Shown here: piece after piece, positions 21,455 through 29,226 of the stretch | How positions within the stretch are numbered: the first letter of the stretch is position 1 | Layout of the letters: each line of letters begins with the position of its first letter | DNA from: Microlunatus capsulatus | Lineage (GTDB): Bacteria; Actinomycetota; Actinomycetes; Propionibacteriales; Propionibacteriaceae | DNA: 64,000 nt | Assembly: GCF_017876495.1 (NCBI RefSeq) | Contig: NZ_JAGIOB010000001.1 | Location: 372,001-436,000, forward strand | Reading direction: 5' to 3' | Translations under genes and position numbers: made by a program | The notes under the pieces: generated by a model | The model's input: only the letters and a program-made list of their open reading frames with translations | Databases searched by the model: none | What the model was told of the DNA's origin: nothing

Positions 21455-22015
21455 TCAGGCGACGCGGCCCAGGTAGTCACCCGTGCGGGTGTCCACCTTG
21501 ACCTTCTCGCCGTTGGTGATGAACAGCGGGACCTGGATCTGCAGACCGGTCTCCAGCGTGGCGGGCTTGGTGCCGCCGGTGCTGCGGTCGCCCTGCAGGC
21601 CGGGCTCGGTGTAGGTGATGAGCAGCTCGACCGAGGCCGGCAGGTCGATGTACAGCGGGTTGTCCTCGTGGATCGCGACGGTGGCGACCTGCTCCTCGAG
21701 GAGGTAGTTCTTCGCGTCGCCCACGGTCTCGTCGCTGATGGTCACCTGCTCGTAGGTCGAGGTGTCCATGAAGACGAAGCCGGAGCCGTCGTGGTACAGG
21801 TACTGCATGTCGCGGCGGTCCACGCTCGCGGTGTCGACCTTGGTGTCGGAGTTGAAGGTCTTGTCGACGACCTTGCCCGACAGGACGTGCTTCAGCTTGG
21901 TCCGGACGACCGTGTTGCCCTTGCCGGGCTTGTGGTGCTGGAACCAGACCACGGACCAGAGCTGGCCGTCCAGGTCGAGGACCATGCCGTTCTTGAGATC
22001 ATTCGTCGACGCCAC
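21455..22015 (-). CDS. efp: Elongation factor P
   Basis: A 186-residue three-domain factor that relieves ribosome stalling at proline runs. The domain I loop reads [17 protein letters not shown], with the conserved Lys of KPGKG at the tip near residue 33. No modification gene (epmA or ymfI-like) is in the window. GTG 22015 is chosen because [11 protein letters not shown] is the typical N-terminus; a GAAGGG lies about 13 bases upstream. TAGACT at 22068-22063 is a likely -10. Confidence 0.95.
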   Translation of the reverse strand: MASTNDLKNGMVLDLDGQLWSVVWFQHHKPGKGNTVVRTKLKHVLSGKVVDKTFNSDTKVDTASVDRRDMQYLYHDGSGFVFMDTSTYEQVTISDETVGDAKNYLLEEQVATVAIHEDNPLYIDLPASVELLITYTEPGLQGDRSTGGTKPATLETGLQIQVPLFITNGEKVKVDTRTGDYLGRVA

Positions 22016-22062
22016 GCGCGGAAACCCTTCGTGATGGTGGAGCCCTTCGAGGGCAGCCACTC

Positions 22063-22068
22063 AGTCTA
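22063..22068 (-). promoter_or_regulatory. Likely -10 of efp-nusB
   Basis: Minus-strand TAGACT about 48 bases before the efp GTG, identical to hexamers before fmt and relA. No good -35 is visible. Confidence 0.4.
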
Positions 22069-22193
22069 GACCACCGCTGACGGCCGTCCGACGGTCGCCG
22101 TGCCCCTGGTTGTCCACAGGAGTGCCCGGCGGGGGCTGACACGGGGCCGCGGTGCGTGGGAGTCTGGCCGCTCGCGGACGGGGAGGACGTGAG

Positions 22194-22757
22194 GTGAGGG
22201 ACGGTCGGACGGGGGTCGGCGTCGCCGCGCTGGTCGGCGCGCTCGCCCTGGGCCCGGGCTTGACCGGCTGCACGCCGGATGCGGTGGTCCAGCCCTCGCC
22301 GTCGCCCAGCGCCTCGTCCGCCACCCCGACCGAGACCGACGCCGAGCGGCAGGAGCGGCTCGACTACGCCACGGCCGAGAAGGCGTACCGGACCTTTCGG
22401 GCCGAGTACGGGCGGGTGCTGCGGGCTGGCGGGGCGAAGGAGCCGACAAAGGTGATGAAGCAGACCGCCGGGGGTGAGTACCTGAAGGAGTTTGCCGAGG
22501 TCACCGAGGCATACCACGGCTTGGGAGACCACCAAGAAGGCAAGGAGAGGATTCTTTCTGTCGCGCCGGGCGCCTACTCCGCGGCCGAGTTAGAGCTTCG
22601 GGTCTGCGAGGACAGTCGTTCAATCAGGATCATCGCAAAGAACGGCGAACAGGTCGGCCAAGGCGAGATGCGCCAGTCGATCATCCAAGTTCGGCGGATC
22701 AGCGATGCCTGGAAACTCTGGTCGGGCAGCGGCAAGAAGGTATCGACATGCGATTGA
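22194..22757 (+). CDS. Putative lipoprotein of unknown function
   Basis: A 187-residue predicted lipoprotein: a short basic N-terminus, a hydrophobic stretch (VGVAALVGALALGPG) and the lipobox LTGC, with Cys near residue 25. A Ser/Pro/Thr-rich linker leads to a soluble domain (about 48-187) containing two Cys (VCEDSR and the last residues STCD) that might pair. GTG 22194 has GGGGAGG upstream. I do not recognise the domain. The 3' half is visibly less GC-rich than its neighbours and has a rare TTA leucine codon (22590-22592), suggesting recent acquisition. The end overlaps the next gene by 10 bases. Confidence 0.75.
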   Translation: MRDGRTGVGVAALVGALALGPGLTGCTPDAVVQPSPSPSASSATPTETDAERQERLDYATAEKAYRTFRAEYGRVLRAGGAKEPTKVMKQTAGGEYLKEFAEVTEAYHGLGDHQEGKERILSVAPGAYSAAELELRVCEDSRSIRIIAKNGEQVGQGEMRQSIIQVRRISDAWKLWSGSGKKVSTCD

Positions 22758-23674
22758 GGATGCTCACCGCGGGGATTCTGACCGGCCTCCTGGTCTTCGC
22801 AACACCACCAACGACAAGCCAGGCAGACGAAGGCAGCGGCCTCCGCACAGGGGACAACTCTGTCCGTGTCCAGGCTTGGAAGCAGCGTCAGCAGGCGCCG
22901 TCGTCAGGCACAAGACCCGGCAAGAGTCCCGCGAGGCCGGTGACCACCAGTGGCAAGTCGGACTACAAGTATCTGCCGCAGGACGAGTACAAGGCGCAGA
23001 TGGACAGCTACCGCACCCGGCTGGCCGCCGCCATCAGCGCCAACAAGGCCGCCACCAACGCGCAGGGTCAGTGCGTCGCCACCGCGGGCAACCTCAACTG
23101 CGGGCGCTTCCAGACCGTGCCGCTCCCCGACGACCCGAACATCCGCGAGGCAGGCGACCCCGCTGATCCGGCCGCAGCACCCGCCGCGCCCGCCGTCACG
23201 CCCGAGCAGGCCGCCTACATCGCCTCGGCCCGCCTCCGCCTCACGGCGCCGCAACCGGTGGTCGGGCCGCCGCCCGACATCAACGAGTGGGACATGGCAG
23301 CCGTCGGCTACCCGCTCTGGCTGTGGGCGGAGGGCGACCTCGACCCGGCTCCGGTGTCGGACTCGGTCTTCGACCTGTCCGTCGCGCTCGACGCCCGCCT
23401 CGTCGAGGTCGTCTTCGACATGGGCGACGGAAACCGCGTCCGCTGCTCGGACCTCGGCACCCGCTGGACCCGCTCCGTCGAGCCCGGTACCGCGTCGCCG
23501 TCCTGCGGCTACGCCTACCCGCAGCCGTCACTGCCGGAGGGCTCGTACACCGTCACCGCGAACGCGGTCTGGGCCATCGACTGGGCGATCAACGGGACGA
23601 CCGGCTCGATCCCCTTCTACCAGTCGGCCAGCACGACGATCCCCGTCGGCGAGCTGCAGGTCCTCGTCCGCTGA
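22748..23674 (+). CDS. Secreted protein of unknown function
   Basis: A 308-residue protein with a Sec signal peptide (MRLRMLTAGILTGLLVFATP, then a likely cleavage near TSQADE). A low-complexity region and a short CVATAGNLNCG Cys pair precede a C-terminal beta-rich domain (about 180-305) with GYPLWLWAEGD, VVFDMGDGNRVRCSDLGTRW and YPQPSLPEGSYTVTA. The MGDGN...G.W pattern is PKD/Ig-like (inference). Its start overlaps the lipoprotein gene by 10 bases, so the two are coupled and probably act together outside the membrane. No function can be assigned. Confidence 0.75.
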   Translation: MRLRMLTAGILTGLLVFATPPTTSQADEGSGLRTGDNSVRVQAWKQRQQAPSSGTRPGKSPARPVTTSGKSDYKYLPQDEYKAQMDSYRTRLAAAISANKAATNAQGQCVATAGNLNCGRFQTVPLPDDPNIREAGDPADPAAAPAAPAVTPEQAAYIASARLRLTAPQPVVGPPPDINEWDMAAVGYPLWLWAEGDLDPAPVSDSVFDLSVALDARLVEVVFDMGDGNRVRCSDLGTRWTRSVEPGTASPSCGYAYPQPSLPEGSYTVTANAVWAIDWAINGTTGSIPFYQSASTTIPVGELQVLVR

Positions 23675-23675
23675 C

Positions 23676-23734
23676 GCAACTGCGGGAGGACGACACCTGC
23701 CCGCGCCCGGAACTCGTCGTCTCCCCGCAGTTGC
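23676..23734. terminator. Long inverted repeat between secreted gene and aroB
   Basis: Arms GCAACTGCGGGAGGACGAC (23676-23694) and GTCGTCTCCCCGCAGTTGC (23716-23734) pair over 19 bases with one two-base mismatch and a 21-base loop. The repeat begins two bases after the TGA of the secreted gene and lies 55 bases from the convergent aroB stop, so it probably terminates from both sides. Confidence 0.6.
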
Positions 23735-23789
23735 CGACCGGATCGGCGAGTGCTGGGAACCCGCTCGAGCAGGGCGCTCTCAGCCGCGG

Positions 23790-24890
23790 TTATCCAGCAC
23801 TCACCGCGGCGTAGGTCTCGCGCAGCAGGTCCTCCGACGGACCGGCGAGGATCTCGGCCGAGGCGAGGCCGTTGAGGACGACGAAACGCAGGGTCGAGCC
23901 GCGGGTCTTCTTGTCCAGGCCCATGGTGACCAGCAGGTCGTCGAAGGCGTCGGGGTCGTAGCGGACCGGGAGGCCGACGCTGGCGAGCACGGCCGTGTGC
24001 CGGGCGGCGAGCGAGGAGTCGATCAGCCCGGCGCGCCGGGCCAGCTCGGCGACGAAGACCATCCCGACGCTGACGGCCTCGCCGTGGCGCCAGCGGTACT
24101 GCTCGCGGCGCTCGACGGCGTGGCCGAGGGTGTGGCCGTAGTTCAGGAGCTCGCGTCCGACCCGGGAGCCGACCGAGGTCGCCTCGCGCAGGTCGCCGGA
24201 CACCACCTCGGCCTTGACCCGGACGGAGCGCTCGACCAGCTCGCGCAGCTCCGGCGAGCCCGGGGTGCGGCAGGCGTCGGGGGCGGTCTCGACCAGGGTC
24301 AGGATCGCCGGGTCGGCGATGAAGCCGCACTTGACGACCTCGGCCAGCCCCCCGACGAGGTCGGCCGGGGGCAGCGTCGTCAGGGCCTCGAGGTCGCAGA
24401 GGACGCCGGCCGGCTCGTAGAACGCGCCGACGAGGTTCTTGCCCTCGGCGGTGTTGATGCCGGTCTTGCCACCCACGGCGGCGTCCACCATGCCCAGCAG
24501 ACTGGTCGGCACGCTGACGTAGCGCACGCCGCGCAGCCAGGTGGCGGCGACGAAGCCGGCGAGGTCGGTCGTCGAGCCGCCGCCCAGGCCGACGACGGCG
24601 TCGGAGCGGGTGAAGCCGGCGTTGCCGAGGACGGACCAGCAGGACGCGGCGACGGTCGCGGTCTTGGCGGCCTCGGCGTCGGGGACGTCGATGCGGACGA
24701 CCTCGTAGCCTGCCTCGGCCAGCACGTGGTTCGCCGAGGCGGCGAGCCGGGCCAGCGTCGGCGGGTGGATCAGCGCGACCCGCTGCACGTCGGCGCCCAG
24801 CAGGCCGGGCAGCTCGCCCAGCAGGCCGTGCCCGACGAGCACGTCGTAGGGACGCTCCGCCGAGACGGTGATGCGGGTGGTCTCAGGCAC
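23790..24890 (-). CDS. aroB: 3-dehydroquinate synthase
   Basis: A 366-residue NAD+- and Zn2+-dependent enzyme converting DAHP to 3-dehydroquinate, second step of the shikimate pathway. The NAD loop is [21 protein letters not shown]-like, followed by [20 protein letters not shown]. Metal-site region HTLGHAVE appears near residue 255 and [10 protein letters not shown] near 270. The GTG start overlaps aroK by eight bases. aroD or aroQ is not in the window. Confidence 0.95.
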   Translation of the reverse strand: MPETTRITVSAERPYDVLVGHGLLGELPGLLGADVQRVALIHPPTLARLAASANHVLAEAGYEVVRIDVPDAEAAKTATVAASCWSVLGNAGFTRSDAVVGLGGGSTTDLAGFVAATWLRGVRYVSVPTSLLGMVDAAVGGKTGINTAEGKNLVGAFYEPAGVLCDLEALTTLPPADLVGGLAEVVKCGFIADPAILTLVETAPDACRTPGSPELRELVERSVRVKAEVVSGDLREATSVGSRVGRELLNYGHTLGHAVERREQYRWRHGEAVSVGMVFVAELARRAGLIDSSLAARHTAVLASVGLPVRYDPDAFDDLLVTMGLDKKTRGSTLRFVVLNGLASAEILAGPSEDLLRETYAAVSAG

Positions 24891-25395
24891 CGGTCTCCTC
24901 CGAGGACGACGTGAGCAGCAGCGCGACGACCTGCTCGGGCGGCAGACTGTCGGTCTCCACCCGCTCGGTGGCCACCTCGGCGTAGAGCGGGGTCCGCTCG
25001 GCCAGCAGCTTGATCAGCCGGCCGCGGACGTTGCCCAGCAGCAGCGGCCGGGCCTCGTTGAGCCCCACCCGGGACACGGCCGTCGCCGCGCTCACCTCGA
25101 GCCACACCACGCGGTGCCCGCGCAGCGCCGCCCGGGTCGTGGCCGAGAGCACCGCTCCCCCACCCAGCGACAGCACGCCCGGCTGGTCCAGCAGCTCGGC
25201 GGTGACCTGCTCCTCCAGCGCCCGGAAGGCCGGCTCGCCGTCGTCGGCGAAGATCGCCGCGATGCTCCGTCCGGCCCGCTGCTCGATCACGGCGTCCACG
25301 TCGGCGAACGGCACGCCGAGGCGCTCGGCCAGCAGCGCACCGGTGGTGGATTTGCCGGAGCCGGGCGCGCCGACCAGGACGACGGGGCCGCTCAC
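24883..25395 (-). CDS. aroK: Shikimate kinase
   Basis: A 170-residue P-loop kinase phosphorylating shikimate. The Walker A motif is [11 protein letters not shown] near residue 9; the shikimate-binding [18 protein letters not shown] and LGGGAV segments are present, and the lid Arg lies in NEARPLL. The frame is open far upstream through aroC; GTG 25395 is chosen because it overlaps the aroC stop as GTGA and gives the standard N-terminus. Confidence 0.94.
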   Translation of the reverse strand: MSGPVVLVGAPGSGKSTTGALLAERLGVPFADVDAVIEQRAGRSIAAIFADDGEPAFRALEEQVTAELLDQPGVLSLGGGAVLSATTRAALRGHRVVWLEVSAATAVSRVGLNEARPLLLGNVRGRLIKLLAERTPLYAEVATERVETDSLPPEQVVALLLTSSSEETGA

Positions 25396-26603
25396 GCCTG
25401 GCCGGCGCCGGGCGCCACCGACAGCCCGCGCTCGGCCACGTGCTCCAGGTAGGCCTCGGCGTTGCGCTTGGTCTCCTCGACGGAGTCGCCGCCGAACTTC
25501 TCCAGTACCGCGTCGGCGATGACGAGGGCCACCATGGCCTCGGCCACCACGCCGGCCGCCGGGACGGCGCAGACGTCGGAGCGCTGGTGGTGGGCCACCG
25601 CGTTCTCCCCCGTCGCCGTGTCGACGGTGCGCAGCGCCCGCGGCACGGTCGCGATCGGCTTCATCGCGGCGCGGACGCGCAGCAGCTCGCCGGTGCTCAT
25701 CCCACCCTCGGTGCCGCCGGAGCGGTGCGAGGCCCGGGAGATGCCGCCCTCGCCGGCGACGATCTCGTCGTGCGCGGCGCTGCCGCGGGTGCGGGCCAGC
25801 GTGAAGCCGTCGCCGACCTCGACGCCCTTGATCGCCTGGATGCCCATCAGCGCCCCGGCCAGCCGCGCGTCGAGGCGGCGGTCCCAGTGGACGTGCGAGC
25901 CGAGGCCCGGCGGCAGGCCCCAGACGGCCACCTCGACGACACCGCCCAGGGTGTCGCCGTCCTTCTGCGCCGCCTCGACCTCGGCGATCATCGCCGCGGA
26001 GGCGTCGCGGTCGAAGCAGCGGACCGGGTCGGCGTCGACGGCCTCGAGGTCGGCGAAGGTCGGGACGACGCCGGCCGGGGCGGACACCGTGCCCAGCTCG
26101 ACGACGTGGCTCAGCACCGTGACGCCGAGGGTCTGCTGCAGGAAGGCCGTGGCCACCCGGCCGAGCGCCACCCGGGCGGCGGTCTCGCGCGCGCTGGCCC
26201 GCTCCAGGACGGGACGGGCCTCGTCGAAGTCGTACTTCTGCATGCCCGCGAGGTCGGCGTGCCCGGGACGGGGCCGGGTGAGGGCGGCGTTGCGGGCCTG
26301 GCCGGCGAGCACCTCGGCGTCGACGGGATCGGCCGACATCACCGTCTCCCACTTCGGCCACTCGGTGTTGCCGACCTGGATGGCCACCGGACCGCCCTGG
26401 GTCTCGCCGTGCCGGACGCCGCCGAGCACCGTCACCGCGTCCGCCTCGAACTTCATCCGGGCGCCGCGGCCGAAGCCGAGGCGGCGACGGGCGAGCGCGT
26501 CGGCGAGGTCGTCGGTGGTCACGCGGACGTGGGCGGGCAGCCCCTCGAGGATCGCCACCAGCGCCGGGCCGTGGGACTCTCCTGCGGTCAGCCATCTGAG
26601 CAT
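25392..26603 (-). CDS. aroC: Chorismate synthase
   Basis: A 403-residue FMN-dependent enzyme converting EPSP to chorismate. Signatures are [10 protein letters not shown] at residues 8-17, [18 protein letters not shown] near 46 and [15 protein letters not shown] near 305. ATG 26603 is chosen from the family N-terminus [12 protein letters not shown]. The 5' side lies beyond a 54-bp palindromic repeat separating it from aroE. Confidence 0.96.
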   Translation of the reverse strand: MLRWLTAGESHGPALVAILEGLPAHVRVTTDDLADALARRRLGFGRGARMKFEADAVTVLGGVRHGETQGGPVAIQVGNTEWPKWETVMSADPVDAEVLAGQARNAALTRPRPGHADLAGMQKYDFDEARPVLERASARETAARVALGRVATAFLQQTLGVTVLSHVVELGTVSAPAGVVPTFADLEAVDADPVRCFDRDASAAMIAEVEAAQKDGDTLGGVVEVAVWGLPPGLGSHVHWDRRLDARLAGALMGIQAIKGVEVGDGFTLARTRGSAAHDEIVAGEGGISRASHRSGGTEGGMSTGELLRVRAAMKPIATVPRALRTVDTATGENAVAHHQRSDVCAVPAAGVVAEAMVALVIADAVLEKFGGDSVEETKRNAEAYLEHVAERGLSVAPGAGQA

Positions 26604-26655
26604 GGGCGTCAGTCTTCCACGCGGCGCCCACACGGCCCCGGTTCGTCCACCCGCC

Positions 26656-26709
26656 CCGACCTGTCAGACGCCGCCGGGGTCCTGGCCCTACTGGCGTCTG
26701 ACAGCTCGG
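26656..26709. repeat. 54-bp palindromic repeat, copy 1
   Basis: Begins CCGACCTGTCAGACG and ends GGCGTCTGACAGCTCGG. The 12-bp arms CTGTCAGACGCC and GGCGTCTGACAG are exactly complementary. It directly abuts the aroE stop codon at 26710. A second element of exactly the same length with the same ends is at 55240-55293, while the middle differs. It may serve here as an aroE terminator or as a REP/MITE-like repeat. Confidence 0.7.
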
Positions 26710-27540
26710 TCAGGGCTGACCCGCGGCGAGGGCGGCGCGGCCCGCCGCCATCAGCGTCGCGGCCGGGACCGTGCGGCCGGTCATCAGCTCGACCTGGACC
26801 AGCGCCTGGCCGACCAGCAGGTCGAGGCCGTTGACGACGCGGCAGCCGGCCGCCTCCGCGGCGACGGCCAGCGCCGTCGGCCAGGGGTCGTAGAGCGCGT
26901 CGAAGACGACGGGTGCGCTCGCGGCCGCGCGCACGGCCACGGCGTCGGCCGCCCCGGCGACGGCGGTGTTGAGCAGCACGTCGGCCGGCGGCAGCGGGGC
27001 GTCCCAGCCGAGGACGACGACGGACAGCCCGAGCGAGGCCCCCAGGGTGACGAGCGGCTCGGCGCGGGCCGGCGTCCGTGCCAGCACCGTCACCTCCCGC
27101 GCACCCAGCCCGCTCAGCGAGACGACGGTCGACCGGGCGGTGGCGCCCGCACCCAGCAGGGTCGCCCGCTCCAGGGCCGTGACGCCCACCTCGCCGAGCG
27201 CCCAGACGAGCCCGGGCACGTCGGTGTTGTGCAGCGTGCGGGAGCCGTCGTCCTCGAAGACCAGGGTGTTGGCCGCGCCGACCCGGGCGGCCAGCGGCTC
27301 GACCCGGCCCAGCCCCAGCGCGACGACCTTGAGCGGCATGGTGAGGCTCAGGCCCCGCCAGGAGCCGTCGCAGCCGGCCACGAACGGCGCGAGCCCGTCC
27401 TCGGGCACCTCGAACCGGCCGTACTCCCAGTCGAGGCCGAGCTCGGCGTAGGCCGCCCGGTGCAGGGCCGGGGACAGCGAGTGCGCGATGGGCGAGCCGA
27501 GGACCGCGCACCGCCGGCCACGGCCGGGGTCAGCTGTCAC
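26710..27540 (-). CDS. aroE: Shikimate dehydrogenase
   Basis: A 276-residue NADPH-dependent reductase of 3-dehydroshikimate. The shikimate-binding segment SPIAHSLSPALHRAAY starts near residue 16. The catalytic Lys sits in SLTMPLK and the partner Asp in HNTDVPG. The nucleotide loop is LLGAGATARST. GTG 27540 is chosen because it overlaps the mltG stop (11 bases) and gives the standard N-terminus; the longer frame runs through mltG. Confidence 0.93.
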   Translation of the reverse strand: MTADPGRGRRCAVLGSPIAHSLSPALHRAAYAELGLDWEYGRFEVPEDGLAPFVAGCDGSWRGLSLTMPLKVVALGLGRVEPLAARVGAANTLVFEDDGSRTLHNTDVPGLVWALGEVGVTALERATLLGAGATARSTVVSLSGLGAREVTVLARTPARAEPLVTLGASLGLSVVVLGWDAPLPPADVLLNTAVAGAADAVAVRAAASAPVVFDALYDPWPTALAVAAEAAGCRVVNGLDLLVGQALVQVELMTGRTVPAATLMAAGRAALAAGQP

Positions 27541-28651
27541 AGGTCCCGGGGTTGGCGCGGCAGTAGTCCTGGAACTCCTGGCGGATCTGCTCGAACTCGG
27601 TGTTGGTGGTGGCGAACTTGGTCTCACCGGTCTCGAAGTTCACGGTGACGAAGTAGCGCCAGTCGCCCTTCTCCGGGTTGGCGGCCGCCTCCAGCGCGGC
27701 GCGGCCCGGGGCGGAGATCGGCCCGGGCGGCAACCCGTCCACGAGGTAGGTGTTGTACGGCGAGTCGCTCAGCCGGTCCTCGGGCGTCGTCGTGTTCGTC
27801 TTCAGCTTCTCGGCGTAGACGACGGTGGAGTCCAGGCCCAGCGGCATGCCCTCGTCGAGGCGGTTGTAGAGCACCTGGGCGACCTTGGCGCGGTACTGGT
27901 CCTGGTTCACCTCCTTCTCGATGATGCTGGCCACGATGAGCACCTCGTACGGCGTCCGGCCGATCTTCTTGGCGTCGGCCTCCAGGCCGATGTCGTCGGT
28001 GACGCGCTTGTACTGGGCCACCATCTGCCGCAGCGTCGAGCGGGCGGTCGCGTCCTCGGTCAGCTCGTAGGTGTCGGGGAAGAGGAACCCCTCGGGCCTG
28101 TTCTTGGCGTACTTCGGCAGCCGCAGCTCGTCCGGTTCGTCCAGCGCCTTGGTGAAGGCGGACTTCTTGATCTTGGTCCCCTTGGCCAGGGCGCTGACCT
28201 GCTCGCTGAGCCGCAGGCCCTCCTGGATGGTGAACTCGCTGCGCACCCGCGAGCTGCCGGGGTTGATCAGCAGGCCGAGCGCGTCGACGGCCGGCATCTG
28301 CTGCTGCATCAGGTACTTGCCCGGCTGGACGCTGGTGGCCGCCTCCTCGCTCCGGACCGCCCGGTCCCAGGCGTCGACGGACTTCACCACGTCATCAGCC
28401 ACCAGCAGGTCGCCGATGTCGTTCAGCGTCGCGCCCTCGGGGATCGTGATCGTGACCGAGCCCGTGCCCGGCCCCGGGTAGTCCGGGATCTCCCCGAACC
28501 CCTCGAGCAGACCCTTCGACTGGTCGTAGACGAAGAAGCCGCCGAACAGCAGCACGGCCGCGGCGACGATGACCGCCAGGCAGCCCTTGCCCTGGTGCGC
28601 CACCTCCCGTGCCCGGCTCGGCTTGACCTCCGGGTCCAGCATCGATGTCAC
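27530..28651 (-). CDS. mltG: Endolytic murein transglycosylase MltG
   Basis: A 373-residue membrane-anchored enzyme that cleaves nascent glycan strands in peptidoglycan. One transmembrane helix lies at about residues 24-45 (CLAVIVAAAVLLFGGFFVYD), then a LysM-like part and the YceG domain. The catalytic Glu lies in VASIIEKEVN, followed by YNRLDEGMPLGLDSTV. The start may be GTG 28651 or ATG 28642, three residues apart. It lies between ruvX and aroE, its usual actinobacterial place. Confidence 0.93.
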   Translation of the reverse strand: MTSMLDPEVKPSRAREVAHQGKGCLAVIVAAAVLLFGGFFVYDQSKGLLEGFGEIPDYPGPGTGSVTITIPEGATLNDIGDLLVADDVVKSVDAWDRAVRSEEAATSVQPGKYLMQQQMPAVDALGLLINPGSSRVRSEFTIQEGLRLSEQVSALAKGTKIKKSAFTKALDEPDELRLPKYAKNRPEGFLFPDTYELTEDATARSTLRQMVAQYKRVTDDIGLEADAKKIGRTPYEVLIVASIIEKEVNQDQYRAKVAQVLYNRLDEGMPLGLDSTVVYAEKLKTNTTTPEDRLSDSPYNTYLVDGLPPGPISAPGRAALEAAANPEKGDWRYFVTVNFETGETKFATTNTEFEQIRQEFQDYCRANPGTCDS

Positions 28652-28712
28652 GCGGTCGGTCTCCCTCGAGTGTCCTGGGCCCCGCCCGGGGCGCCGGTGT
28701 CGGGCAGGCGCC

Positions 28713-29219
28713 CTAGTCAGAGCGACCAGGGACCGATACTAGCTCCCCCGGTGGCCCACCCCTCGAACGTTCGAGCGCCACGGCCTGTTCCAGGATGGCC
28801 GCCGCGGCGGCGGCGTCGATGACCGAGCGCTGCTGCTTGGCCTTCTTCCCGCCCTCCCGCAGGCGCCTCGAGGCGGTCACCGTGGTGAGCCGCTCGTCGA
28901 CCAGCCGGACGGGCACGGCGAGCCGCGCGGCGAGCGCCTCGGCCCGCGCCCGCACCTTCGTGGCGGCCGGCCCGTCGGCGCCGCTGAGGGAGCGCGGGAG
29001 CCCCACCACCACCTCGAGCGGCTCGTGCTCCGCGACCAGGGCGACGACCCGGTCGAGCTCGGCAGGGCCGGCGGTGACGGTGTCGAGCGGGTAGGCGAGC
29101 AGTCCGTCCCGGTCGCACGCGGCGACGCCGATCCGGGCGTCGCCCCAGTCCAGGGCCAGTCGGACGCCGCGCCGGAAGACCGGCGCGGCGTCGGACCGGG
29201 GGTCCTCGTCCGGGCTCAC
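28713..29219 (-). CDS. ruvX: Pre-16S rRNA processing nuclease / Holliday junction resolvase-like RuvX (YqgF)
   Basis: A 168-residue RNase H-fold protein. Active-site strands are LALDWGDARIGVA near residue 20, VVVGLPRSLSG near 70 and VDERLTTV near 112, retaining the acidic residues of the YqgF family. In the family it matures the 16S rRNA 5' end. The frame is open upstream into alaS; GTG 29219, seven bases after the alaS stop with GAGGG in between, is the most economical start. Confidence 0.9.
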   Translation of the reverse strand: MSPDEDPRSDAAPVFRRGVRLALDWGDARIGVAACDRDGLLAYPLDTVTAGPAELDRVVALVAEHEPLEVVVGLPRSLSGADGPAATKVRARAEALAARLAVPVRLVDERLTTVTASRRLREGGKKAKQQRSVIDAAAAAAILEQAVALERSRGGPPGELVSVPGRSD

Positions 29220-29226
29220 GCCCTCG

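Noticed and set aside
22066-22535. Minus-strand frames between efp and aroB as genes
   Set aside because: They are Arg/Pro/Ala-rich shadows opposite the lipoprotein gene, which has a lipobox and a ribosome-binding site.
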